Below, one piece after another: positions 42,682 through 49,352 of a stretch of DNA of 64,000 bases. Source of the stretch: Clostridiales bacterium (GTDB lineage Bacteria; Bacillota; Clostridia; Oscillospirales; Oscillospiraceae); contig CP107216.1 of the NCBI GenBank assembly GCA_025757645.1, forward strand, positions 1,797,501 through 1,861,500, given 5' to 3'. Positions within the stretch are counted from its first letter, which is position 1; every line of letters starts with the position of its first letter. The notes beneath the pieces were generated by a model. That model searched no databases, was not told where the DNA came from, and saw only the letters and a program-made list of their open reading frames with translations. Position numbers and translations under genes: made by a program.

Positions 42682-43407
42682 ATGAAAAAAACCGTTCTCA
42701 TCGTGATCCGCGTCGTCTGCATTGTCGGATTCTTGGTCTGCGTTGGCGTGCTCGGCTGGTACTGGCACAGTGACCGCAGCGACCGCGCTGTCGCAGAGGC
42801 GCTCGCCGCCGCGCATGACGCAGCCAGTGCGGAGGCCATGGAGCAGGTGCGTGCAGTTGCCGCCGACAATGCGGATACGATCGGCTGGCTGCGGATCGAC
42901 GGCACCAACATCAACAACGTCGTCATGTTTGCCCCCGACACGCCGGGCAAGTACCTGCACATGGACTTCTACGGCAAGTGGTCGTACCGCGGCACGCTGT
43001 ATGTCGCCGAAAACTGCGATGTGCGCACGGCGGACAACATCCTCATCTACGGGCACCACATGAAAGACGGCAGCATGTTCGGCTCGCTGATCTCCTACAA
43101 GGATGCGGCATTTCGCGCTGCGCACCCGATCGTGCAGTTTGACACGCTCTACGCCTCCCATTCGTATGAGGTCGTGGCCGCGATCGAAACGGAAATCCCC
43201 GCTGAGGGCTCTGACGCCTTTCGATATTATGACTGCATCGGCACGGACCCGGAGCAGTTTGCACAGTACTGCACGTTTATCGAACAAAACCGGTGCTATG
43301 ACACCGGCATCACGATCCAGCCCGGCGACCGGCTGCTCACGCTGTCCACCTGTGCCTACCACACGGCGAACGGCCGCTTTCTGGTCGTGGCGCGGCAGGT
43401 CGACTGA
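42682..43407 (+). CDS. Class B sortase
   Basis: Membrane-bound transpeptidase that cleaves sorting signals and links proteins to peptidoglycan. The 241-residue protein has an N-terminal membrane anchor (about 5-27) and the class B pattern: IGWLRIDGTNINNVVM, the catalytic His in IYGHHMKDGSMFGSL (His125/126), the catalytic Cys224 in LTLSTCAYHTANGRF and Arg232 in GRFLVVAR. It lies 70 nt downstream of a gene with a TPKTG sorting signal, which is its probable substrate. Confidence 0.94.
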   Translation: MKKTVLIVIRVVCIVGFLVCVGVLGWYWHSDRSDRAVAEALAAAHDAASAEAMEQVRAVAADNADTIGWLRIDGTNINNVVMFAPDTPGKYLHMDFYGKWSYRGTLYVAENCDVRTADNILIYGHHMKDGSMFGSLISYKDAAFRAAHPIVQFDTLYASHSYEVVAAIETEIPAEGSDAFRYYDCIGTDPEQFAQYCTFIEQNRCYDTGITIQPGDRLLTLSTCAYHTANGRFLVVARQVD

Positions 43408-43416
43408 AGAACATAC

Positions 43417-43453
43417 AAAAACCCCGCCATCCGGTCGGATGGCGGGGTTTTTA
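43417..43453. terminator. bidirectional terminator between sortase and rplT
   Basis: A perfect 17-bp stem (43417-43433 with 43436-43452) flanked by A and T runs, serving both converging units. Confidence 0.9.
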
Positions 43454-43463
43454 ACTTAGAAAC

Positions 43464-43820
43464 TCAGTTCAGGGCAGCCTTCGCCTGCTCGCACAGAGCG
43501 GTGAACGCAGCGGAGTCATGAATCGCAGTCTCGGAGAGCATCTTGCGGTTCATGTCGATGCCGGCCAGCTTCAGGCCGTGCATAAAGGTGGAGTAGTTCA
43601 TGCCGTTGGCTTTGCAGCCGGCGCTGATACGGGTGATCCACAGCTGACGGAAGTCTCTCTTCTTCTGCTTGCGGCCGACGTAAGCGTAGCGGCCGGACTT
43701 CATCATCTGCTGGTTGGCCATCTTATAGTGGCGGGACTTGTTGCCCCAGTAGCCCTTGGCCAGGCCGAGGATCTTTTTTCTATGTTTGCGCGTCATCATC
43801 GCGCCCTTAACTCTTGCCAT
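43464..43820 (-). CDS. rplT: 50S ribosomal protein L20
   Basis: Large-subunit assembly protein that often represses its own operon. The 118-residue protein reads MARVKGAMMTRKHRKKILGL and contains the standard GYWGNKSRHYKMANQQMMKSG region (in part) and RDFRQLWITRI. AGGAGGA precedes the ATG. It is last in infC-rpmI-rplT. Confidence 0.97.
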   Translation of the reverse strand: MARVKGAMMTRKHRKKILGLAKGYWGNKSRHYKMANQQMMKSGRYAYVGRKQKKRDFRQLWITRISAGCKANGMNYSTFMHGLKLAGIDMNRKMLSETAIHDSAAFTALCEQAKAALN

Positions 43821-43850
43821 TGTTGTTTCCTCCTATTGTGCGGTCAATCC

Positions 43851-44048
43851 TTATTTATAAGGAATCATTTTTCTGATGGTCGCTTCGGTAGTCGCATCCG
43901 CATAAGTGGTGGAACGCAGACGACGGCAGCGCTTGGTATCCTTCTTGGTAAGAATGTGGCTCTTGAACGCATGGGCACGCTTGACCTTGCCGTTCTTGGT
44001 GAGATTGAATCTCTTCTTCGCGCCACTGTGAGATTTCAGTTTGGGCAT
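43851..44048 (-). CDS. rpmI: 50S ribosomal protein L35
   Basis: The 65-residue protein starts MPKLKSHSGAKKRFNLTKNG, a typical L35. GGAAGGAG lies upstream of ATG at 44046-44048; the longer open frame upstream is part of infC in another frame. Gaps to infC and rplT are 25 and 30 nt. Confidence 0.96.
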   Translation of the reverse strand: MPKLKSHSGAKKRFNLTKNGKVKRAHAFKSHILTKKDTKRCRRLRSTTYADATTEATIRKMIPYK

Positions 44049-44073
44049 TGTATTTTCTCCTTCCTTGGTTTGC

Positions 44074-44607
<534 letters not shown>

Positions 44608-44789
44608 ACGAACACACCTCCATTGGTTGCATCGGGAGCGATCGCTCCGAGAACAAAAAAGCACGGATGCAAGACACATCCGCGCGCATAAAACACACAT
44701 ATCTCCCGGACGGGAGCGGGTTTTATTGACCGCGGACCGCCTTTGCGGCCGGGTGAGGCTGCCCAGAGGGCGCCCACTTTGTTGTCAGC
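44608..44789 (-). ncRNA. structured leader RNA of infC-rpmI-rplT (L20-leader-like)
   Basis: A 180-nt leader between the promoter and infC. It holds several GC stems (for example CTCCCG / CGGGAG near 44705-44720), the attenuator hairpin, and a perfect 14-bp palindrome (GGAGCGATCGCTCC, 44634-44647) next to the ribosome binding site. Firmicute infC operons have an L20-responsive leader with transcription attenuation in this place. Assignment to that RNA family is by position and hand folding. Confidence 0.55.
44655..44685 (-). terminator. attenuator terminator in the infC leader
   Basis: On the minus strand a 9-bp stem GCGCGGATG / CATCCGTGC is followed directly by six T. It lies inside the leader, about 50 nt before infC, so it can stop transcription ahead of the operon. 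Confidence 0.75.
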
Positions 44790-44795
44790 TTTTAT

Positions 44796-44824
44796 ACTAT
44801 AGCAGTCCCGGCACGGTCTGTCAA
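44796..44824 (-). promoter_or_regulatory. sigma-A promoter of infC-rpmI-rplT
   Basis: Consensus TTGACA (44819-44824) and TATAGT (44796-44801) with 17-bp spacing on the minus strand. Confidence 0.75.
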
Positions 44825-44906
44825 GGGTTTTCTGCGCCGGGCGAGCAAAAAATGCGGACTGAATCCCACCTTCCGGGGACATACTCCTCCACGGAGGCGA
44901 AGCCAT

Positions 44907-45299
44907 ATGAAAGTACTCGAATACGGCGGTGTGTTCACCGCCGGCGGACTGGGCTACGGCGGGCTGGAGCTGCTTTGGCGCGGCCGGACGCACTGGTCGA
45001 TGCTGCTGTGCGGCGGCGTGTGCGCCGTGCTGATCTATCTGATCGCGGGGCGCGAGCGCACCGTGCTCTGGCGGCGCTGGACGCTGTGCGCGGCCGCCGT
45101 CACGACGGTGGAGTATTTCACCGGCGTGCTGGTCAACCTGCGCCTTGGCTGGAACGTCTGGAACTACGCAGACCGGCCGCTCAACGTCCTCGGGCAGATC
45201 TGCCCGCTGTATACCCTGTTCTGGTTTGGACTTGCCATCCCCGGCGTGTGGCTGGGGCGAACCGTGCGGCAAAAACTCGCCGCCCGGCAGACTCAGTAA
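44907..45299 (+). CDS. Putative ABC-transporter-type membrane protein (CmpB-like family)
   Basis: Small polytopic membrane protein. The 130-residue protein has four hydrophobic segments and the stretch VEYFTGVLVNLRLGWNVWNY followed by NVLGQICPLYTLFWFGLA. This is characteristic of the clostridial family labelled putative ABC transporter permease (CmpB). No ATPase gene is near, so the transporter label is weak. CGGAGG lies 9 nt before the ATG. Its end overlaps the deoC stop by 7 nt on the opposite strand. Confidence 0.75.
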   Translation: MKVLEYGGVFTAGGLGYGGLELLWRGRTHWSMLLCGGVCAVLIYLIAGRERTVLWRRWTLCAAAVTTVEYFTGVLVNLRLGWNVWNYADRPLNVLGQICPLYTLFWFGLAIPGVWLGRTVRQKLAARQTQ

Positions 45300-46033
45300 G
45301 TGGTGTCCTGCTGTTCCGGCGTCTCTGGCTGTGCAGCCGCTTCCGGCTGCTGCGGCGCGGCCGCTGCCTCGGCAGCCTGCTGCTCCTGCGCCATGGCGAT
45401 CTTCACGATGCGGCTGGTGCCGAGCCGGTCCGCGCCGAGGCGGATAAACTCCTCCGCGTCGGCAAGGCTTGCGATGCCGCCGGCGGCTTTGACCTTCACG
45501 TGCGGCGGGCAGCAGGTGCGCAGCAGGCGCACATCGTCCGCCGTGGCGCCGCCGGTGGAAAAGCCGGTGGAGGTCTTGATATAGTCGGCTCCGCTGTCGG
45601 ACACGATGCGGCAGAGCATGCGCTTTTCCTCCTCGGTCAGCAGGCAGCACTCAATGATGACCTTGAGGATGCGGCCGCGGCTGACCTCACGCACGGCGCG
45701 GATATCGGCCGCGACATCGTCCCAGCAGCCGTCCTTGACCATGGCCAGATTGATGACCATGTCCACCTCATCGGCGCCGTTGCGGATGGCTTCCGCCGCC
45801 TCGAACGCCTTGACGGCCGGGGTGTTGTACCCATTCGGGAAGCCGATGACCGTGCAGATGCGCAGGCGGTCGCCGACATATTTCTTCGCCCCGGCGACAT
45901 GGCACGGCGGGATGCACACGCTGGCGCAACCATAACGCATGCCCTGATCGCAGAGGGCGCGGATCTCCGCCGCGGTGGCATCCACGCGCAGGAGCGTGTG
46001 GTCGCAGCGGGAAAGAATCTCTCGAAGTTCCAT
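45293..46033 (-). CDS. deoC: Deoxyribose-phosphate aldolase
   Basis: Splits 2-deoxyribose-5-phosphate into acetaldehyde and glyceraldehyde-3-phosphate in deoxynucleoside catabolism. The 246-residue protein has CDHTLLRVDATAAEI, TVIGFPNGYNTPAVKAFEA, EVDMVINLAMVKDG, the Schiff-base lysine in ADYIKTSTGFSTGGAT and HVKVKAAGGI. The last 30-35 residues (a Gln/Ala/Pro/Glu-rich tail) extend beyond the TIM barrel and are unusual for DeoC. ATG at 46031-46033 has AAAGGA upstream. It has its own promoter and no nucleoside genes nearby. Confidence 0.94.
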   Translation of the reverse strand: MELREILSRCDHTLLRVDATAAEIRALCDQGMRYGCASVCIPPCHVAGAKKYVGDRLRICTVIGFPNGYNTPAVKAFEAAEAIRNGADEVDMVINLAMVKDGCWDDVAADIRAVREVSRGRILKVIIECCLLTEEEKRMLCRIVSDSGADYIKTSTGFSTGGATADDVRLLRTCCPPHVKVKAAGGIASLADAEEFIRLGADRLGTSRIVKIAMAQEQQAAEAAAAPQQPEAAAQPETPEQQDTTY

Positions 46034-46077
46034 GATCGTTCGTCCTTTCTGATGAGACACGAAAAATAGGTATTCTT

Positions 46078-46106
46078 ATTATACCGCGTCCGGCCGCATT
46101 GCACAA
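46078..46106 (-). promoter_or_regulatory. sigma-A promoter of deoC
   Basis: TTGTGC (46101-46106) and consensus TATAAT (46078-46083), 17 bp apart on the minus strand. Confidence 0.7.
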
Positions 46107-46166
46107 GACGCATATTTTCCGCCGCCGGCACATAGGCTGTGTTACCCAACAAGAGAGGTGCAGCAC

Positions 46167-46790
46167 ATGGACGAACTGGAACAAAACAACTATGCCGAGC
46201 TCTGCGGCACGCTGGCAGCGCCGCCCGTGCTGTCGCACGAAAACCGGCAGGAGCGCTTTTTCACCTTCCCGCTCGAGACGCAGCGGCTGTCCGGCACGAT
46301 CGACCGCGTGAACGTCGTCGTGCGCGAGCGGCTGCTGGCCGAGATGCCGCTGGAGGAATCGGCAAGGCTGTGCGTGATCGGCGACGTACGCTCGTTCAAC
46401 AACCGCCGCGGGCCGGGCGCGAAGCTGGTCATCACGGTGTTCGCGCGCGACATTTCGCTCAGCGACGAGCCGTATGACCGCAACCTGATCCTGCTCAGCG
46501 GCACGCTCTGCAAGCCGCCGAACCTGCGCACGACGCCGATGGGCCGCGACATCTGCGACCTGATGCTGGCCGTGAACCGGCACTACGGCCGCAGCGACTA
46601 CCTGCCGTGCATCACCTGGGGTGCGCGCGCGTGCGAGACCGCGCTCTGGGACGTGGGCACGCGCGTGTCCCTCGAAGGGCGGCTGCAAAGCCGCAGCTAC
46701 ATCAAGGTGCTGGACACCGGCGCCGTCGAGCGTACGGCGTTCGAGGTGTCCGTACTCGACATCTGCCGGCTGTCGCCGCCGGACGACTAA
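46167..46790 (+). CDS. Single-stranded DNA-binding-like protein with two OB folds
   Basis: Probable SSB-related protein. The 207-residue protein shows two OB-type halves. The first (about 10-100) has LCGTLAAPPVLSHENRQERFF. The second (about 105-200) has LSGTLCKPPNLRTTPMGRDICDLMLAVNRHYGRSDYLPCITWG (in part), the last portion being the classical bacterial SSB strand. There is no acidic SSB C-terminal tip of the DDDLPF type; it ends SPPDD. GAGAGG lies 8 nt before ATG at 46167; a GTG three codons upstream is less likely. It stands alone, so it is an accessory rather than the main replication SSB. Confidence 0.8.
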   Translation: MDELEQNNYAELCGTLAAPPVLSHENRQERFFTFPLETQRLSGTIDRVNVVVRERLLAEMPLEESARLCVIGDVRSFNNRRGPGAKLVITVFARDISLSDEPYDRNLILLSGTLCKPPNLRTTPMGRDICDLMLAVNRHYGRSDYLPCITWGARACETALWDVGTRVSLEGRLQSRSYIKVLDTGAVERTAFEVSVLDICRLSPPDD

Positions 46791-46811
46791 GCGCACATAC
46801 CGGCCAACAAA

Positions 46812-46841
46812 GCGCGCCCCGCAGATTTTTCTGTGGGGCGC
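46812..46841. repeat. GC-rich hairpin downstream of the SSB-like gene
   Basis: An interrupted stem GCGCCCCGCAG / CTGTGGGGCGC around a TTTT-containing loop, without a T tract. It is a possible weak terminator for the SSB-like gene. Confidence 0.45.
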
Positions 46842-46848
46842 CGGTCAT

Positions 46849-46893
46849 TGTATAGCGAAAACCACTCGCTAGGCGAGTGGTTTTCGCTATACA
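46849..46893. repeat. perfect 21-bp inverted repeat with 3-nt loop
   Basis: 46849-46869 pairs without mismatch with 46873-46893 around TAG. On the plus strand it is followed by seven A, so it is not a standard terminator in that direction. It lies between two other hairpins. Confidence 0.85.
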
Positions 46894-46924
46894 AAAAAAC
46901 ACAGGAGACGTTTTCCGTCTCCTG
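46894..46924 (-). terminator. terminator of the VOC-family gene
   Basis: A perfect 9-bp stem CAGGAGACG / CGTCTCCTG followed by TG and seven T on the minus strand, 9 nt after the stop. Confidence 0.8.
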
Positions 46925-46933
46925 CGTGGGGAT

Positions 46934-47299
46934 TCACTTTTCCGGCACGATCTCGATCCAGTACCCGTCCGGGTCCTCGATGAAGTAGATGCCCATGCCG
47001 GGATTTTCAAAGCAGATGCAGCCCATGGCCGCGTGCTTCGCGTGCGCGGCGTCCATGTCCGGCACGGAAAACGCGAGGTGAAACTCCCCCTCCCCGAGGT
47101 CATACGGCTGCGTGCGGCCGCGCAGACCGGTCAGCTCGAGCTGAAACGGCGAGTGCCCGTCGCCCAGAAACACAAGTCGGAACGAACCGTCGGCCGCATC
47201 CTTCGTGCGCACGGGCTCCAGCCCGAGGGCGTCATGATAAAAGCGCACGCTGCGCTCGAGATCGAGGACATTGAAATTAAAGTGATTGAAAGTAAACAT
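46934..47299 (-). CDS. VOC-family protein (glyoxalase I-like)
   Basis: Small metal-dependent enzyme of the vicinal oxygen chelate superfamily, closest by eye to lactoylglutathione lyase. The 121-residue protein shows the two paired beta-alpha-beta-beta-beta modules, with FNHFNFNVLDLERSVRFYHDALGL and, in the second module, FHLAFSVPDMDAAHAKH and YFIEDPDGYWIEIVPE (parts). His in FNHFNFNV, the Glu of QLELTG, His of FHLAF and the final Glu are the likely metal ligands. It has its own promoter and terminator. Whether it detoxifies methylglyoxal is inference. Confidence 0.88.
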   Translation of the reverse strand: MFTFNHFNFNVLDLERSVRFYHDALGLEPVRTKDAADGSFRLVFLGDGHSPFQLELTGLRGRTQPYDLGEGEFHLAFSVPDMDAAHAKHAAMGCICFENPGMGIYFIEDPDGYWIEIVPEK

Positions 47300-47332
47300 A
47301 CCGTGCCTCCCAAATACATTCTATCTGTCCCA

Positions 47333-47361
47333 AGTATAGCGGCTGCGGCGCGCATTGTCAA
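47333..47361 (-). promoter_or_regulatory. sigma-A promoter of the VOC-family gene
   Basis: Consensus TTGACA (47356-47361) and TATACT (47333-47338), 17 bp apart on the minus strand. It lies back to back with the glgB promoter. Confidence 0.7.
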
Positions 47362-47381
47362 AGCAAGTCCGCAAAAAACAG

Positions 47382-47410
47382 TTGGAATTTCATGCCGGGC
47401 ACGGTATAAT
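47382..47410 (+). promoter_or_regulatory. sigma-A promoter of the glgB operon
   Basis: TTGGAA (47382-47387) and consensus TATAAT (47405-47410), 17 bp apart. Confidence 0.7.
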
Positions 47411-47443
47411 GATCGTGCTAGACTGGGATATTGGAGGCGCGCC

Positions 47444-49339
47444 ATGGATAAGACAGGACGCGCGCCCGGCTCTGTCATGGAGCCGGAGCTGCAGGAATTT
47501 CATACCGGCGCGGCCGTGCACGCTTACCGCACGTTCGGCTGCCACGCGCTCCCCGGCGCGGCGGGGCACCGCTTCGCTGTCTGGGCGCCGCACGCGCAGC
47601 GCGTCGCGCTCGTGGGCGACTTCAACGGCTGGGACACGGCGGCAACGCCGATGGACCGGCTGCCGGACGGCACATGGGTGCAGACCGTAGCCGGTCTGCG
47701 CGACGGTGCGCTCTATAAATACGCCGTCACCGCCCCCGACGGGCAGACGGTGCTCAAGGCCGACCCCTTCGCCGCGCACTGCGAGACCGGGCCCGCGACC
47801 GCATCCAAGGTCTGGGCGCTCGAGGGCTACGTCTGGCACGACCGGAGCTATCTGCGCCGCCGCGCAGCGCGCGATGTGTACCGCGCGCCGATGAGCATTT
47901 ACGAGGTGCACCTCGGCTCCTGGCGCCGGCCGGAGACCGGCCTGCCGTGGTACCGCTCGGTCGCAGACGAGCTGGCGGACTACTGCCGAGAGATGCACTA
48001 CACGCACGTGGAGCTGCTGCCCGTGACGGAATACCCCTACGAGGGCTCCTGGGGCTATCAGGTGACCGGGTACTACGCCCCCACCAGCCGCTATGGTACG
48101 CCGCAGGACTTCATGTACTTTGTCGATACGCTCCACCGCGCCGGCATCGGCGTGCTCATGGACTGGGTCCCGGCGCACTTTCCGAAGGACGCGCACGGGC
48201 TCGCGCGCTTTGACGGCACGCGGCTCTACGAGTGCAAGGATGCGCGCATGGCCGAGCATCCGGAGTGGGGCACGCTCATTTTCGACTACGAAATGCCGGA
48301 GGTGCAGAGCTTTCTCATTTCGTCGGCCATGTCGTTTTTCGACCGCTATCACATCGACGGCATCCGCGTGGACGCAGTGTCCTCGATGCTGTATCTCAAC
48401 TACGCCCGGCGCGACGGCGAATGGACGCCGAACCGCGACGGCGGCAACATCAACCTCGGCGCGGTCGCCTTTCTGCAAAAGCTCAACACGACCGTGCTCA
48501 CGGCGTGGCCCGGCTGCGTGACGGTTGCGGAGGAGTCCTCCGCCTACCCCGGTGTGACGAAGCCGCCCTATGACGGCGGCCTCGGCTTCTGCTTCAAGTG
48601 GGATATGGGCTTCATGCACGATACGCTCGACTATCTGGAGCTCGACCCCTACTTCCGCAAATACCATCACGACAAGCTGACGTTCTCGATGATGTACGCC
48701 TTCTCCGAGAACTTCATCCTCGCGTTTTCGCACGACGAGGTCGTGCACGGCAAGAAGTCGATGCTCGACAAGATGTACGGCACCTATGAGCAGAAGTTTG
48801 CCACCCTGCGCGCGCTCTACGGCTATCAGTTCGCGCACCCGGGCAAGAAGCTCACGTTCATGGGTTCGGAATTCGGCCAGTTCATCGAGTGGAACTACAA
48901 GCAGGGACTTGACTGGCTGCTGCTCGACTACCCAATGCACAAGGCCATGCAGCGCTGGTGCAGCGCGCTCAACGCCTGCTACCGCAGCACCCGCGCACTC
49001 TGGGACATCGACGACGGCTGGGACGGCTTCACGTGGCTGAACGTGGACGACGCCGAGCGCAGCGCCATCGCCTTCCTGCGTACGGCGCGCAACGGCCGCC
49101 GGCTCGTGTGCGTGTGCAACTTCACGCCCGTGCGCTATGAAGATTTTGTCATCGGCCTGCCCAGGCGCGGCGTGCTGCGCGAGCTGCTGTCGAGCGACAG
49201 CGAGGAATTCGGCGGCTCCGGCGTGCACAACGCGCCCGAGATCCGCAGCGAGAACGTGCCGTTCGGCGCGCTCCCCTACTCCGCGCGCGTGACGCTGCCG
49301 GAGCTTGCCGCTGTATACTTCACCTTCACGACCCGGTAA
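47444..49339 (+). CDS. glgB: 1,4-alpha-glucan branching enzyme
   Basis: Forms alpha-1,6 branches in glycogen. The 631-residue protein has an N-terminal CBM48 module (about 30-120; HRFAVWAPHAQRVALVGDFNGWD in part) and a GH13 barrel with MSIYEVHLGSWRR, MDWVPAHFPKD, GIRVDAVSSMLYLNY (nucleophile Asp), TVAEESSAYPGV (acid/base Glu) and LAFSHDEVVHGKKSM. These are the branching-enzyme forms of the motifs. Length is that of the shorter bacterial type. GGAGG lies 6 nt before ATG at 47444; the open frame upstream, reaching into the VOC gene, is rejected. The glgA fusion follows after 13 nt. Confidence 0.96.
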   Translation: MDKTGRAPGSVMEPELQEFHTGAAVHAYRTFGCHALPGAAGHRFAVWAPHAQRVALVGDFNGWDTAATPMDRLPDGTWVQTVAGLRDGALYKYAVTAPDGQTVLKADPFAAHCETGPATASKVWALEGYVWHDRSYLRRRAARDVYRAPMSIYEVHLGSWRRPETGLPWYRSVADELADYCREMHYTHVELLPVTEYPYEGSWGYQVTGYYAPTSRYGTPQDFMYFVDTLHRAGIGVLMDWVPAHFPKDAHGLARFDGTRLYECKDARMAEHPEWGTLIFDYEMPEVQSFLISSAMSFFDRYHIDGIRVDAVSSMLYLNYARRDGEWTPNRDGGNINLGAVAFLQKLNTTVLTAWPGCVTVAEESSAYPGVTKPPYDGGLGFCFKWDMGFMHDTLDYLELDPYFRKYHHDKLTFSMMYAFSENFILAFSHDEVVHGKKSMLDKMYGTYEQKFATLRALYGYQFAHPGKKLTFMGSEFGQFIEWNYKQGLDWLLLDYPMHKAMQRWCSALNACYRSTRALWDIDDGWDGFTWLNVDDAERSAIAFLRTARNGRRLVCVCNFTPVRYEDFVIGLPRRGVLRELLSSDSEEFGGSGVHNAPEIRSENVPFGALPYSARVTLPELAAVYFTFTTR

Positions 49340-49352
49340 AGGAGGGAACGCC

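Noticed and set aside
46877..47443. N-terminal extension of glgB in the open frame
   Set aside because: It is antisense to the VOC gene and includes the glgB promoter. The ATG at 47444 has a strong ribosome binding site and starts just before the GlgB domain.
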